Source: an uncultured Pelagibacteraceae bacterium (lineage in GTDB: Bacteria; Pseudomonadota; Alphaproteobacteria; Pelagibacterales; Pelagibacteraceae). Taken from it: a stretch of 64,000 nucleotides of DNA. The translations under genes were made by a program, and so were the position numbers. Position 1 is the first letter of the stretch; every line of letters starts with the position of its first letter. Under the pieces are notes generated by a model. It saw only the letters and a list, made by a program, of their open reading frames with translations. It was not told where the DNA came from and made no database searches. The DNA lies in contig CACFNH010000001.1 in assembly GCA_902567685.1 (NCBI GenBank), positions 248,001 to 312,000 of the forward strand, written 5' to 3'. Positions 53,578 to 61,694 of the stretch are shown piece by piece.

Positions 53578-54341
53578 ATAACTCAAAAATAAAAATAAAA
53601 TCAAAAAATTTAAATGTTTATTACGGCAATAAACAAGCATTACACAATATTAATTTAGAAATTAATAACAAAGAAGTCACAGCTTTAATAGGCCCTTCTG
53701 GATGTGGAAAGTCCACTTTTATAAGATGCATCAACAGAATGAATGATACGATAGATATTTGCAAAGTAGATGGTTCAATAGAAATAGACGGCAAGGAAGT
53801 TAATGATAAAAATGTAGATGTTGTTACTCTAAGAGAAAAAATTGGAATGGTTTTTCAAAAACCTAATCCGTTTCCAAAGAGCATTTATGATAATATTGCT
53901 TATGGCCCAACTATTCATGGAATAGGAGAAAAAAAAGATGAAATGGATAAGATTGTTGAAACAAGTTTAAAAAAAGCTGCATTGTGGGATGAAGTAAAAG
54001 ATCGTTTGAATGAGCCCGGAACAGGTTTATCTGGCGGTCAACAACAAAGATTGTGTATTGCAAGAGCTCTCTCAGTAAATCCAGAAGTAATACTTATGGA
54101 TGAACCATGTTCTTCACTAGACCCTATCGCTACTGCAAAAATTGAAGAGTTAATAGATGATTTGAAGAAAAGCTATACAATTGTTATAGTAACACATTCG
54201 ATGGCCCAAGCAGTGAGAGTTTCACAGAAAACAGGTTTTTTCCATTTGGGCAAAATAATCGAAGTTGATACAACAGAAAAAATTTTTAAGAACCCGGCTA
54301 ATAAAATGACACAAGATTATATAACAGGAAGGTTTGGTTAA
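53568..54341 (+). CDS. pstB: Phosphate ABC transporter ATPase PstB
   Basis: ATPase of 257 aa driving phosphate import. Walker [11 protein letters not shown]-loop [19 protein letters not shown] (a PstB-specific stretch), signature [15 protein letters not shown], Walker [14 protein letters not shown], and switch [12 protein letters not shown]. The [13 protein letters not shown] start is conserved. It lies directly between pstA (10-nt overlap) and phoU (0-nt gap). Confidence 0.97.
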   Translation: MELNNSKIKIKSKNLNVYYGNKQALHNINLEINNKEVTALIGPSGCGKSTFIRCINRMNDTIDICKVDGSIEIDGKEVNDKNVDVVTLREKIGMVFQKPNPFPKSIYDNIAYGPTIHGIGEKKDEMDKIVETSLKKAALWDEVKDRLNEPGTGLSGGQQQRLCIARALSVNPEVILMDEPCSSLDPIATAKIEELIDDLKKSYTIVIVTHSMAQAVRVSQKTGFFHLGKIIEVDTTEKIFKNPANKMTQDYITGRFG

Positions 54342-55037
54342 ATGTCAGATACTGGACATACAGTTAAGTCTTACGCAGAAGAAATGCAGAGTCTTAATGA
54401 TGATTTGGTTAAAATGGGCAGTCTTACCGAAAGTCAACTTGCAGATGCTATGGAAGCTGTCATTAAGCTAGATAAAGAGTCCGTCGATAAGATTGTTAAA
54501 AATGATAGTAAAATTAATGCACTTAGATCTGCTATAGACAATCAAATTACAACAGTATTAGTAAAACGTGCGCCAATGGCCGTTGATCTAAGAATTACTA
54601 TTTCAACAATGAAAATCTCACATGATTTGGAAAGAATAGGCGATTTAGCAAAAAGTGTCGCAAAAAAAGTCACTCCCTTACCAATAGATTTGCCTGACGA
54701 GCTGGTAAACAGTTTAAGAAGATTGGGCGATCTAGTGCAGAAGCAATTGAAGGATGTCTTAGACGCCTACTTAAATAATTCAAAGGAGAAAGCTGTAGAA
54801 ATTTGGAGAAAAGATGAACAAGTTGATGATCTAACTAATTTAGCAATGAATGAAGTAGCCAATTACCTTCAAAAAGATAAAAAAAATTTAGAAATGGCTA
54901 CGCACTTACTATTTGTAACAAAAAATATTGAAAGAGCTGGAGACCACATTACAAATATAGCAGAGTCACTTTATTATTTAATTGAGGGTGAATATTTAGA
55001 AGGAGCTAGACCAAAAGGCAAACCTCTAGACAGCTGA
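54342..55037 (+). CDS. phoU: Phosphate signalling protein PhoU
   Basis: Two three-helix bundles, 231 aa, each with an E/D-x-x-x-D metal-binding pattern: SHDLERIGDLAKSVAKK (about 86-102) and KNIERAGDHITNIAESLYY (about 204-222). PhoU links Pst transport state to PhoR and keeps PhoB off when phosphate is plentiful. Its 3' end overlaps phoB by 1 nt. Presence of PhoU with a PhoR lacking TMs leaves open how the Pst signal is received (inference). Confidence 0.95.
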   Translation: MSDTGHTVKSYAEEMQSLNDDLVKMGSLTESQLADAMEAVIKLDKESVDKIVKNDSKINALRSAIDNQITTVLVKRAPMAVDLRITISTMKISHDLERIGDLAKSVAKKVTPLPIDLPDELVNSLRRLGDLVQKQLKDVLDAYLNNSKEKAVEIWRKDEQVDDLTNLAMNEVANYLQKDKKNLEMATHLLFVTKNIERAGDHITNIAESLYYLIEGEYLEGARPKGKPLDS

Positions 55038-55720
55038 TGAGCGCACATATTTTTGTAGTTGAAGATGAAAAACCCATACAAACACTACTACGATATAATC
55101 TTGAAAAAGAAGGATTCAAAGTTTCATCAAGTGAAAATGGTGAAGAAGCCTTATCTTTAATTAAAGAAAAAAAACCAGATTTGATCTTACTAGATTGGAT
55201 GCTACCTGATCTTTCAGGAATAAAAATTTGTCAGCATTTAAAGCATGATAAAAAAGTTAAAGGCATACCTATTATAATGCTTACTGCTAAAGGAGAAGAA
55301 GAAGACAAGGTAAAAGGTCTAGAAAGCGGAGCAGAAGATTATTTAACTAAACCATTTAGCTTTCCCGAACTTCTAGCAAGAATAAAAGCTATGCTAAGAA
55401 GAGTAAAACCAACCGCAGTCAACGAAGAAATTATTTATCTTGATTTAAAGGTAGATAGAGAATCCATGAAAGTTTATCGTCAAAATAAAGAGGTATCCCT
55501 TGGACCAAAAGAATTTAAATTATTAGATTTTCTAATCACTCAGCCCAAAAGAGTATATTCTAGAGAACAACTCCTAGAGCAAGTTTGGGGAGAAGATATA
55601 AATGTTGAATCAAGAACAGTTGACGTTCATATCACTAGATTAAGACAAGCGATCAACATTGAAGGTTCAAAACCTTTAATTAGAACAGTAAGATCTGCAG
55701 GATATTCTTTAGAAAATTAA
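55037..55720 (+). CDS. phoB: Phosphate regulon response regulator PhoB
   Basis: OmpR-family regulator of 227 aa. The receiver has Asp in LLLDWMLPDLSG and a normal Lys-Pro switch (DYLTKPFSFPELLARIKAMLRR). The winged-helix domain includes LGPKEFKLLDFLI and the recognition helix region SRTVDVHITRLRQAI, both typical of PhoB. It activates pst and other Pho genes when phosphorylated by PhoR. Comparing it with the ChvI-like receiver shows how unusual the latter is. The end overlaps a small convergent membrane-protein gene. Confidence 0.96.
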   Translation: MSAHIFVVEDEKPIQTLLRYNLEKEGFKVSSSENGEEALSLIKEKKPDLILLDWMLPDLSGIKICQHLKHDKKVKGIPIIMLTAKGEEEDKVKGLESGAEDYLTKPFSFPELLARIKAMLRRVKPTAVNEEIIYLDLKVDRESMKVYRQNKEVSLGPKEFKLLDFLITQPKRVYSREQLLEQVWGEDINVESRTVDVHITRLRQAINIEGSKPLIRTVRSAGYSLEN

Positions 55721-55930
55721 TTGATAAAATCCAACCATAAATAAAGGTATCTGTAATCCAAAGTTTGTAAGAATAGCTTTATCCTTTGATAAAAATCCAG
55801 CTATCGTCCAACCTACAACTCCAGCACCATGAAACATTATATTTATTGGATACATATTTAAGTTAGTTAATAAAATGCCTGTTAAAACTAAAAAAGTGCT
55901 TATCCATTTAAGGTACTTTTTAATAAACAT
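55709..55930 (-). CDS. Small three-segment membrane protein, unknown
   Basis: A 73-aa hydrophobic protein with segments at about 7-27, 32-48 and 53-72. The central part MFHGAGVVGWTIAGFLSKDKA and the end FMVGFYQLIF are well-formed and look conserved rather than random. I cannot name its function. It overlaps phoB by 12 nt, convergent, and is transcribed away from the 76-nt spacer after znuA's stop. Confidence 0.6.
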   Translation of the reverse strand: MFIKKYLKWISTFLVLTGILLTNLNMYPINIMFHGAGVVGWTIAGFLSKDKAILTNFGLQIPLFMVGFYQLIF

Positions 55931-56006
55931 CTGACCTCTCCTATAATTATTGTTTATTAAGAATTTATTACAAATTAGAAGAGAAAGATACTTTGGTTAG
56001 AAATAG

Positions 56007-57041
56007 TTAACAGCCTTTGAAGGAAGAGGCCATATCATTTAATAAATCAAAATATAAATTTTTACCTTTATCGAGTTTTGCTCCTAAAGGATCTAAGATA
56101 CCTGTTTTAACTTTAGTATCCTTAGCAATTGATTTTATAATTGATGGATTAAATTGAGGTTCTGAAAAAATACAGTTTACTTTTTCGTGTTCAATAACCT
56201 CTCTAATTTCTGATAGTTGTTCAGCTCCTGGCATAACATCTGTATTTACTGTTAAAGCTCCAAGAACCTTAATATTAAATCGGTTTTCAAAGTATTGATA
56301 CGCATCATGAAAAACCACAAATCTTAAATCTTTATTTAAATCTTTTTTAATAGCTTTAGTTAACATATCAATATCAGCTAACGCCTTTTTAGAGTTAGCT
56401 TTATAAGCTGCACTATTTTTTGAATCTAGTTGAACTAATTGTTTTGTAATTTCTTTAATTATTACTTTAGCATTCATTGGGTCTAACCAAACATGCGGAT
56501 CATGTTCTCCATGTGCGTGTCCTTCATGACCATCATGCTCTTTGTGCTCATCTTTGTGCTCATCGTGACCATGTTCTTTATGTTCGTCTTTATGTTCATC
56601 TTTATGCTCGTCATGACCATGTTCTTTATGTTCATCTTTATGCTCGTCATGCCCGTGATCGTCGTGTCCTTCAAAAATATTTTTTTCTCTAAACTCTAAT
56701 TTTTTAATTCCTTTTAAATCCATAACTTCAATATTTTTTGCTTTTTTAGCAATTGTGTTTAAAGGTTTTTCTAGAAAAGCTTCTAGATCTTCACCTACCC
56801 AAATAACAAGGTCAGCATTTTCTAACATTTTTGCATGTGAAGGTTTTAAGCTAAAACCATGAGGTGAATTATATCCATCAACTATTACATCAGGTTTTCC
56901 AACTCCATCCATAACATAGCTTGCTAAAGAGTGTATTGGCTTGATTGAAGTTACCACTTTAACATCAGCATTTGCTGATGAAACTAATGAAATAATAGAA
57001 AATAGTACTAATATTAAAAAAGAGTGTATTCTGTTTGTCAT
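56007..57041 (-). CDS. znuA: Zinc ABC transporter substrate-binding protein ZnuA
   Basis: Periplasmic zinc-binding protein of 344 aa with a signal peptide (about 1-25, ending SANA). Metal ligands fit ZnuA: His in SPHGFSLKPSHAKML (about 61 and 69), His183 in DPHVWLDP, and His in VFHDAYQYF with SEPQFNP. A His/Asp/Glu/Lys-rich loop spans about 126-183 and is the usual ZnuA zinc-collecting loop, here expanded by tandem repeats. It is divergent from znuC. A Zur-type palindrome starts 6 nt before its ATG, so zinc repression is very likely. Confidence 0.94.
   Translation of the reverse strand: MTNRIHSFLILVLFSIISLVSSANADVKVVTSIKPIHSLASYVMDGVGKPDVIVDGYNSPHGFSLKPSHAKMLENADLVIWVGEDLEAFLEKPLNTIAKKAKNIEVMDLKGIKKLEFREKNIFEGHDDHGHDEHKDEHKEHGHDEHKDEHKDEHKEHGHDEHKDEHKEHDGHEGHAHGEHDPHVWLDPMNAKVIIKEITKQLVQLDSKNSAAYKANSKKALADIDMLTKAIKKDLNKDLRFVVFHDAYQYFENRFNIKVLGALTVNTDVMPGAEQLSEIREVIEHEKVNCIFSEPQFNPSIIKSIAKDTKVKTGILDPLGAKLDKGKNLYFDLLNDMASSFKGC
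56493..56666 (-). repeat. Tandem repeats coding the His-rich loop of ZnuA
   Basis: Repeated codons for units such as HDEHKDEHKEHG within residues about 126-183. The near-identity of the DNA copies suggests slippage expansion. It makes spurious open frames on both strands, which I did not report as genes. Confidence 0.85.
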
Positions 57042-57047
57042 AAAATT

Positions 57048-57060
57048 GTTATATTATAAC
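57048..57060. promoter_or_regulatory. Zur box 1 (znuA side)
   Basis: Perfect palindrome GTTATATTATAAC, centre 57054. It matches the known Zur consensus TGTTATANTATAACA. Read on the minus strand it contains TATAAT (57058-57053), the likely -10 of znuA, whose leader would be only about 5 nt. Confidence 0.85.
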
Positions 57061-57065
57061 GGCTT

Positions 57066-57078
57066 GTTATAATATAAC
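57066..57078. promoter_or_regulatory. Zur box 2 (znuC side)
   Basis: Palindrome GTTATAATATAAC, 18 bp centre to centre from box 1. It contains TATAAT at 57068-57073 on the plus strand, with TTGTTA at 57046-57051 as -35 (16-nt spacer), so it overlaps the znuC promoter. Confidence 0.85.
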
Positions 57079-57101
57079 ATTTATTAAATCAAGGGTTAAT
57101 T

Positions 57102-57857
57102 ATGTCCAAAGCAAAAAATAAAGTTCTACTAAAAGTTGAGAACGTTGGCTTATTAAAAAGTGATAAATGGTTAGTCAGAGGAGTATCCTTGGAGGTTAAG
57201 CAAGGAGAAATTGTTACTTTAATAGGCCCTAATGGTTCAGGAAAATCAACAACAGCAAAAATTGCTTTAGGCATACATAAGAAAATAGATGGAAAAGTAC
57301 AAAAATTTACCGATAAAATTGGATACGTTCCTCAAAAAATTTCTATAGATTGGACACTACCTATCAGGGTGATTGATTTTATGCTTTTAACGGAAAAGCT
57401 GACTAATGATCAGATAAATGTTGCTTTAAATTTAACTGGAGTAGACCATCTAAAAAATAAAAGCTTAAGCAATTTATCAGGCGGAGAATTTCAAAGAGTC
57501 CTAATAGCAAGAGCTATAGCAAAAAAACCCGATCTATTGGTTTTAGATGAGCCTGTTCAAGGAGTAGATTTCAAAGGGGAAATAGCTTTATACGAACTTA
57601 TCAAGAAAATTTCTGAGGAATTAAGTTGCGGAATACTTTTAATTTCTCATGACTTACACGTAGTAATGTCTGCAACAGATTTTGTAGTGTGTTTGAACGG
57701 TCATGTTTGCTGTTCAGGAACACCCCAGGCTGTTGCAAAAAACGATCAATACCAAGAATTATTTGGCGACCGAGCTTCTAAAATTTTATCTTTATATGAA
57801 CATAAGCATGATCACACCCACGCACAAGACGGAACAATTAAAAGGAAAAATAATTAA
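57102..57857 (+). CDS. znuC: Zinc ABC transporter ATPase ZnuC
   Basis: ATPase of 251 aa: Walker A GPNGSGKST, Q-loop IGYVPQKISIDWTLP, signature LSGGEFQRVLIARAI, Walker B LLVLDEPVQGVDF and switch ISHDLHVVMSATDFVVCLNGHVCC. The YVPQ..idwt.P stretch and the terminal His-rich EHKHDHTHAQ are typical of ZnuC. It powers zinc import with ZnuB. Two nt later znuB begins. Zur boxes lie upstream. Confidence 0.94.
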   Translation: MSKAKNKVLLKVENVGLLKSDKWLVRGVSLEVKQGEIVTLIGPNGSGKSTTAKIALGIHKKIDGKVQKFTDKIGYVPQKISIDWTLPIRVIDFMLLTEKLTNDQINVALNLTGVDHLKNKSLSNLSGGEFQRVLIARAIAKKPDLLVLDEPVQGVDFKGEIALYELIKKISEELSCGILLISHDLHVVMSATDFVVCLNGHVCCSGTPQAVAKNDQYQELFGDRASKILSLYEHKHDHTHAQDGTIKRKNN

Positions 57858-57859
57858 AA

Positions 57860-58663
57860 ATGTTAGATGATTTTTTTATAAGAGCGTTATTAGCTGGTAT
57901 AGGAATTGCTTTAATCACTGGTCCACTTGGGTGCTTTGTTATCTGGAGAAGATTATCTTTTTTTGCAGGTACTTTAGCTCATTCTGCTTTTTTGGGAGTA
58001 ACAATGGCAGTGATCTTTGAGATTAGTATTGCTTTTTCAGTATTCATAATCTCTTCAGTTATTGCAATTATGTTATTGAAGTTACAAAAAGGAACAAAAT
58101 TACCTAGTGATGCCTTATTAGGCTTGTTAGCACATTCATCTCTTGCGGTAGGGCTTGTAGTAGTCGGATTTTTAACATCAATAAGATTTGATATCATGGG
58201 TTTATTATTTGGTGACATACTAGCTGTAAATCAAATTGATTTACTATTTATTTGGATAGGTGGAGCTTTAATATTATTAATTTTAAAATTAATTTGGAAA
58301 CCCTTGTTTGCTTCTACCGTAAATCATGAATTAGCTGAAGCTGAAGGCATGAAGCCTGACACGATGAATGCAATTTTTACCATTCTAATGGCTGCAATAA
58401 TTGCTATTTCAATTAAAATTGTTGGTCTGCTTTTAATTACTGGAATGCTTATTATTCCAGCAGCTGCTGCTAGAAATATTTCCAACAATCCTCAGCAAAT
58501 GATTATGCTATCGATATTGGGAGGATTGATGTCTGTACTAATAGGATTATTTTCATCTTTGGAATTTAATACGGCTTCAGGACCTTCTATTATTACTGCA
58601 GCTTTAATCTTATTTTGTTTAACACTTATTAACTTTAGAAAATATTCTGATTTGAAAAAATAA
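57860..58663 (+). CDS. znuB: Zinc ABC transporter permease ZnuB
   Basis: Membrane permease of 267 aa with about eight TMs of the ABC-3 family. GPLGCFVIWRRLSFFAGTLAHSAFLG, the segment VNHELAEAEGMKP and GLLLITGMLIIPAAAAR are conserved ABC-3 (zinc/manganese) blocks. It forms the channel through which ZnuA delivers zinc. It is followed by zur after 22 nt, so zinc regulator and transporter are probably co-transcribed. Confidence 0.94.
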   Translation: MLDDFFIRALLAGIGIALITGPLGCFVIWRRLSFFAGTLAHSAFLGVTMAVIFEISIAFSVFIISSVIAIMLLKLQKGTKLPSDALLGLLAHSSLAVGLVVVGFLTSIRFDIMGLLFGDILAVNQIDLLFIWIGGALILLILKLIWKPLFASTVNHELAEAEGMKPDTMNAIFTILMAAIIAISIKIVGLLLITGMLIIPAAAARNISNNPQQMIMLSILGGLMSVLIGLFSSLEFNTASGPSIITAALILFCLTLINFRKYSDLKK

Positions 58664-58685
58664 ACTTAAATTGGTAAACTAATAT

Positions 58686-59078
58686 ATGGCTCAAGCACAG
58701 ATTCTCTCAAAAAATCAACAGATGGTTTTTCAAATTATAGAAAAAGCAAAAGGGCCCCTTAAAGCATATTCAATTTTATATGATGTTCAAAAAAAAGGTA
58801 TCAAAGCTCCTTTGCAAGTTTATAGAGCTTTAGACAAATTACTTGAATTAGGAAAAATTCATAAAATTGAAAGCAGGAATGCCTTTGTGGCTTGTAAAAA
58901 TTCAAATTGTGAAATTACAAAGGCTACAGCTTTTTCAATTTGTGAAAAATGTGAGAAGGTTACTGAAATCAATAACTCCAAATTAACTAATTATCTATCT
59001 AATTTTCAAGACACAACAGGAATGAAATATTCTAAGTATAATTTAGAATTTTTTGGTTTATGCAAAAAGTGTAAATAA
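58686..59078 (+). CDS. zur: Zinc uptake regulator Zur (Fur family)
   Basis: Fur-family repressor of 130 aa. The N-terminal winged helix (about 10-75) includes KAYSILYDVQKKG and APLQVYRALDKLLELGKIHKIES. The C-terminal part has paired cysteines CEKC and CKKC for the structural zinc and few of the acid/His residues of ferric Fur. Location after znuCB and two nearby Zur boxes support Zur over Fur. With zinc bound it should repress znuA and znuCB-zur. It converges with gcrA across 1 nt. Confidence 0.9.
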   Translation: MAQAQILSKNQQMVFQIIEKAKGPLKAYSILYDVQKKGIKAPLQVYRALDKLLELGKIHKIESRNAFVACKNSNCEITKATAFSICEKCEKVTEINNSKLTNYLSNFQDTTGMKYSKYNLEFFGLCKKCK

Positions 59079-59079
59079 T

Positions 59080-59577
59080 TTAACCTGCTGATTTAATTTT
59101 CTTTTCAAGAAATGCAGGCATCTCTTCATCCTTATCCGTAAGCTCTTCTTTTGGATTTTTAGGCTGAAATGCGTATAAAACGTGAAGCTTGCAATATGGA
59201 AAATCTTCAATAGGCTTTCTCCCACAAAAATAGAACTTTTCTTCATCAGGATGTCCTATTGGCCATCTGCATGTAGACTCTGTTAATCCCTCTAGCGATG
59301 TTGGTTTTTCAGGCTCAAAATTTTTGTCCAACAAGATAGATTTAAATTTACTCTTTCTGCTCATTGGCTGTTGAGCTTTTCGAGCTGGTTTAGCCTCTTG
59401 TTTACTCGATGAAGATGTTTGTTTAGAGGGGGCTCTTGCTTCTAGATTTAAACGATGTGCTTTTCCAATAACGGCGTTTCTTGTTGTATCCCCGAGCATT
59501 TCAGCTATCTGGCTAGCCGTATGACCTTTGCCCCAAAGCTCTTTTAACTTTTCTACCTTTTCATTATTCCAACTCAT
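59080..59577 (-). CDS. gcrA: GcrA cell-cycle regulator
   Basis: Alphaproteobacterial transcription regulator of 165 aa. The N-terminal helix-turn-helix WNNEKVEKLKELWGKGHTAS with IAEMLGDTTRNAVIGKAHRL is diagnostic. The C-terminus contains the Cys/His set CRWPIGHPDEEKFYFCGRK and PYCKLHV, the sigma-70-binding domain with likely metal ligands. In Caulobacter GcrA binds RNA polymerase sigma-70 and acts at promoters with CcrM-methylated GANTC. An 18-bp palindrome lies 10 nt upstream of the start. Confidence 0.95.
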   Translation of the reverse strand: MSWNNEKVEKLKELWGKGHTASQIAEMLGDTTRNAVIGKAHRLNLEARAPSKQTSSSSKQEAKPARKAQQPMSRKSKFKSILLDKNFEPEKPTSLEGLTESTCRWPIGHPDEEKFYFCGRKPIEDFPYCKLHVLYAFQPKNPKEELTDKDEEMPAFLEKKIKSAG

Positions 59578-59586
59578 AATACAACT

Positions 59587-59604
59587 TATACTATATATAG
59601 TATA
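59587..59604. promoter_or_regulatory. 18-bp perfect palindrome in gcrA promoter
   Basis: TATACTATATATAGTATA reads the same on both strands, centre 59595/59596. It lies 10-27 nt upstream of gcrA and includes a TATACT -10-like hexamer on either strand. Could be an operator or simply an A+T-rich promoter. Confidence 0.5.
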
Positions 59605-59707
59605 TATTTAAAATCTAGTACATTATATTGTGGTAAGGAACAACAAAATCCCCGTGAAACATAGTTTTACACAGATTTTTAAGAAATTATGTTTATAAGA
59701 CTTATTC

Positions 59708-60520
59708 ATGGTTGATATAGGCACAAAATATAAAATTGGAGCAAAGAAATTTGGCTTCATTAATTGGATTGGCGCATGGACTCTTTATAAAAAAGAAGTT
59801 CTAAGATTTTTAATTGTCTGGGCTCAAACTATTTTTTCTCCACTAATTTCATCTCTTTTATTTTTGATGGTTTTATCTTTAGCTATTGGATCTGATAGAG
59901 GAGACGTTTTGGGGGTATCTTTCATAACCTTTCTTGCACCTGGTTTAATAGCAATGCAAATTATTCAACAATCTTTTTCTCATTCTTCATCATCATTTAT
60001 GATCGGAAAGATTCAGGGCAATATCGTTGATATTTTATACGCTCCACTATCACCTGGAGAAGTTATTACTGCCGTAACACTTGCTGCAGTTACTAGAAGT
60101 GTAATGATTGCCTTTATTACAATAATTATTTTTTATTTTATAATAGATTTTGAGATTAAAAATTACTTCACTTTAATTTTTTTTACTTTTTTTTCCTCAT
60201 TTATTCTGGGAGCACTTGGTGTAATAGCTGGATTGTGGGCTGAAAAATTTGATCATATGGCAACGGTAACTAACTTTATTATTGTTCCACTTTCTTTTCT
60301 TTCTGGAACTTTTTATACGACTGATAGACTGCCTGACTTTCTCCAATCTGTTAGCAAGGCAAATCCATTTTTCTATATGATTGATGGATTTAGATATAGT
60401 TTTCTAGAGACTTCTGATGGCTCAATATCTGTTGGTTTGATTTATTTATCTATTTTAAGTATTACTATTTGGTTTTTAGCTTACTTCCTTTACAAAAGAG
60501 GCTACAAAATTAAGTCATAA
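59708..60520 (+). CDS. ABC-2 type transporter permease (YadH-like)
   Basis: Permease of 270 aa with about six TMs: SLLFLMVLSLAIGS (about 48-61), GLIAMQIIQQSFSHSSSSF and the family block FIIVPLSFLSGTFYTTDRLP near 200. This is the YadH/ABC-2 pattern. No ATPase gene is adjacent. The YadG-like ATPase at 2428-3363 is the likely partner within this window (inference). argD begins 7 nt after its stop, so it shares a transcript with arginine genes. Confidence 0.87.
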   Translation: MVDIGTKYKIGAKKFGFINWIGAWTLYKKEVLRFLIVWAQTIFSPLISSLLFLMVLSLAIGSDRGDVLGVSFITFLAPGLIAMQIIQQSFSHSSSSFMIGKIQGNIVDILYAPLSPGEVITAVTLAAVTRSVMIAFITIIIFYFIIDFEIKNYFTLIFFTFFSSFILGALGVIAGLWAEKFDHMATVTNFIIVPLSFLSGTFYTTDRLPDFLQSVSKANPFFYMIDGFRYSFLETSDGSISVGLIYLSILSITIWFLAYFLYKRGYKIKS

Positions 60521-60527
60521 TAAAAAA

Positions 60528-61694
60528 ATGAGCTCAATACTAAACACTTATAACAGAAAAAAAATTTCCTTTAAAAGAGGAAAGGGCTGTTATTTATATT
60601 CAACAAATGGAAAAAAATACTTAGATTTTGTTCAAGGAATTGCTGTAAATTCTCTTGGTCATGCTAACGATCATCTTATAAGAGCTATCAACAAACAATC
60701 AAAAAAAGTTTGGCATGTATCAAACGCTTTTATAATTCCAGAGCAAGAAAAATTAGCTAAAAGATTAACTCAAAAAACGTTTGCTGACTATGTTGCCTTT
60801 CAAAATTCAGGCGCTGAAGCAACAGAGGTAGCAATTAAGGTTGCAAGAAGATACTTCTATTCAAAAGGCCAACCTAAAAAAAATAGAATACTTTGTTTAA
60901 ATAATAGTTTTCATGGAAGAACCTTGGCGACTATTTTCGCGAGTAATAACAAAAAATCTACTGAAGGATTTTATCCAAAAGTTGATGGATTTGATCATTT
61001 TAATTTTGGAAATCACAAAGAATTAGAAAAAAAAATAACTAGTAAAACTGCAGCTATAATGGTTGAAACAATTATGGGCGAGGGTGGAATTAAAGTAATT
61101 CCTGACTTTTGTCTTAGAGGTTTAAGAAAAATTTGTAATAGAAAAAAAATTCTTCTTATTCTTGATGAGGTTCAGTGTGGAATCGGAAGAACAGGTAAAT
61201 TTTTTGCTTTCGAACACGCTAAGATTAAGCCTGACATAGTTCCTATAGCTAAAGGAATAGGCGGTGGATTTCCATTAGGAGCATGTTTAATGACAAAAAA
61301 AGTAGCTTCAGGAATGAAACCTGGTTCTCATGGAACAACTTTTGGAGGAAACCCTTTGGCCATGAGCGTTGGTAATGCTGTGCTTGATGTAATTTTTAAA
61401 AAAGGATTTTTAAAAAATGTTGAAAAGATATCAAGATATTTTCATAAAGAGCTTCAAAAATTAAAACAAGAATATCCTAAAGTTATCAAAGATGTTAGAG
61501 GCATGGGTTTGTTGGTTGGTATAAAAATTTCTCAAGATCAAACAAAATTTATAAAAAAATTATCTGATAATAAATTGCTTACGGTAAGGGCTGCCGAAAA
61601 TGTTGTAAGATTATTACCGCCGCTTACTGTTAAAAAGAAAAATATTGATCAGGCAGTAGCAATATTAAAAAAAGTGTGTAAAACTTATAGATGA
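60528..61694 (+). CDS. argD: Acetylornithine aminotransferase
   Basis: Class III PLP aminotransferase of 388 aa, for arginine (and possibly lysine) synthesis. FVQGIAVNSLGH, the NSGAEATEVAIKVARR helix, SFHGRTLATIFAS and LDEVQCGIGRTGKFFAFE are conserved. The PLP Lys is in IVPIAKGIGGGFPLGA (about 243), and HGTTFGGNPLA follows. ArgD converts N-acetylglutamate semialdehyde to N-acetylornithine. It overlaps argF by 4 nt. Confidence 0.95.
   Translation: MSSILNTYNRKKISFKRGKGCYLYSTNGKKYLDFVQGIAVNSLGHANDHLIRAINKQSKKVWHVSNAFIIPEQEKLAKRLTQKTFADYVAFQNSGAEATEVAIKVARRYFYSKGQPKKNRILCLNNSFHGRTLATIFASNNKKSTEGFYPKVDGFDHFNFGNHKELEKKITSKTAAIMVETIMGEGGIKVIPDFCLRGLRKICNRKKILLILDEVQCGIGRTGKFFAFEHAKIKPDIVPIAKGIGGGFPLGACLMTKKVASGMKPGSHGTTFGGNPLAMSVGNAVLDVIFKKGFLKNVEKISRYFHKELQKLKQEYPKVIKDVRGMGLLVGIKISQDQTKFIKKLSDNKLLTVRAAENVVRLLPPLTVKKKNIDQAVAILKKVCKTYR

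Noticed and set aside
56493..56666. CRISPR-like repeat array
   Set aside because: Units are short in-frame multiples coding a known metal-binding loop; there are no unique spacers or cas genes.
56477..56699. Open frames on both strands inside the His-rich region of znuA
   Set aside because: They come from the periodic codons of the HDEHKDEH repeats; low-complexity His/Met/Phe products with no independent ribosome site.
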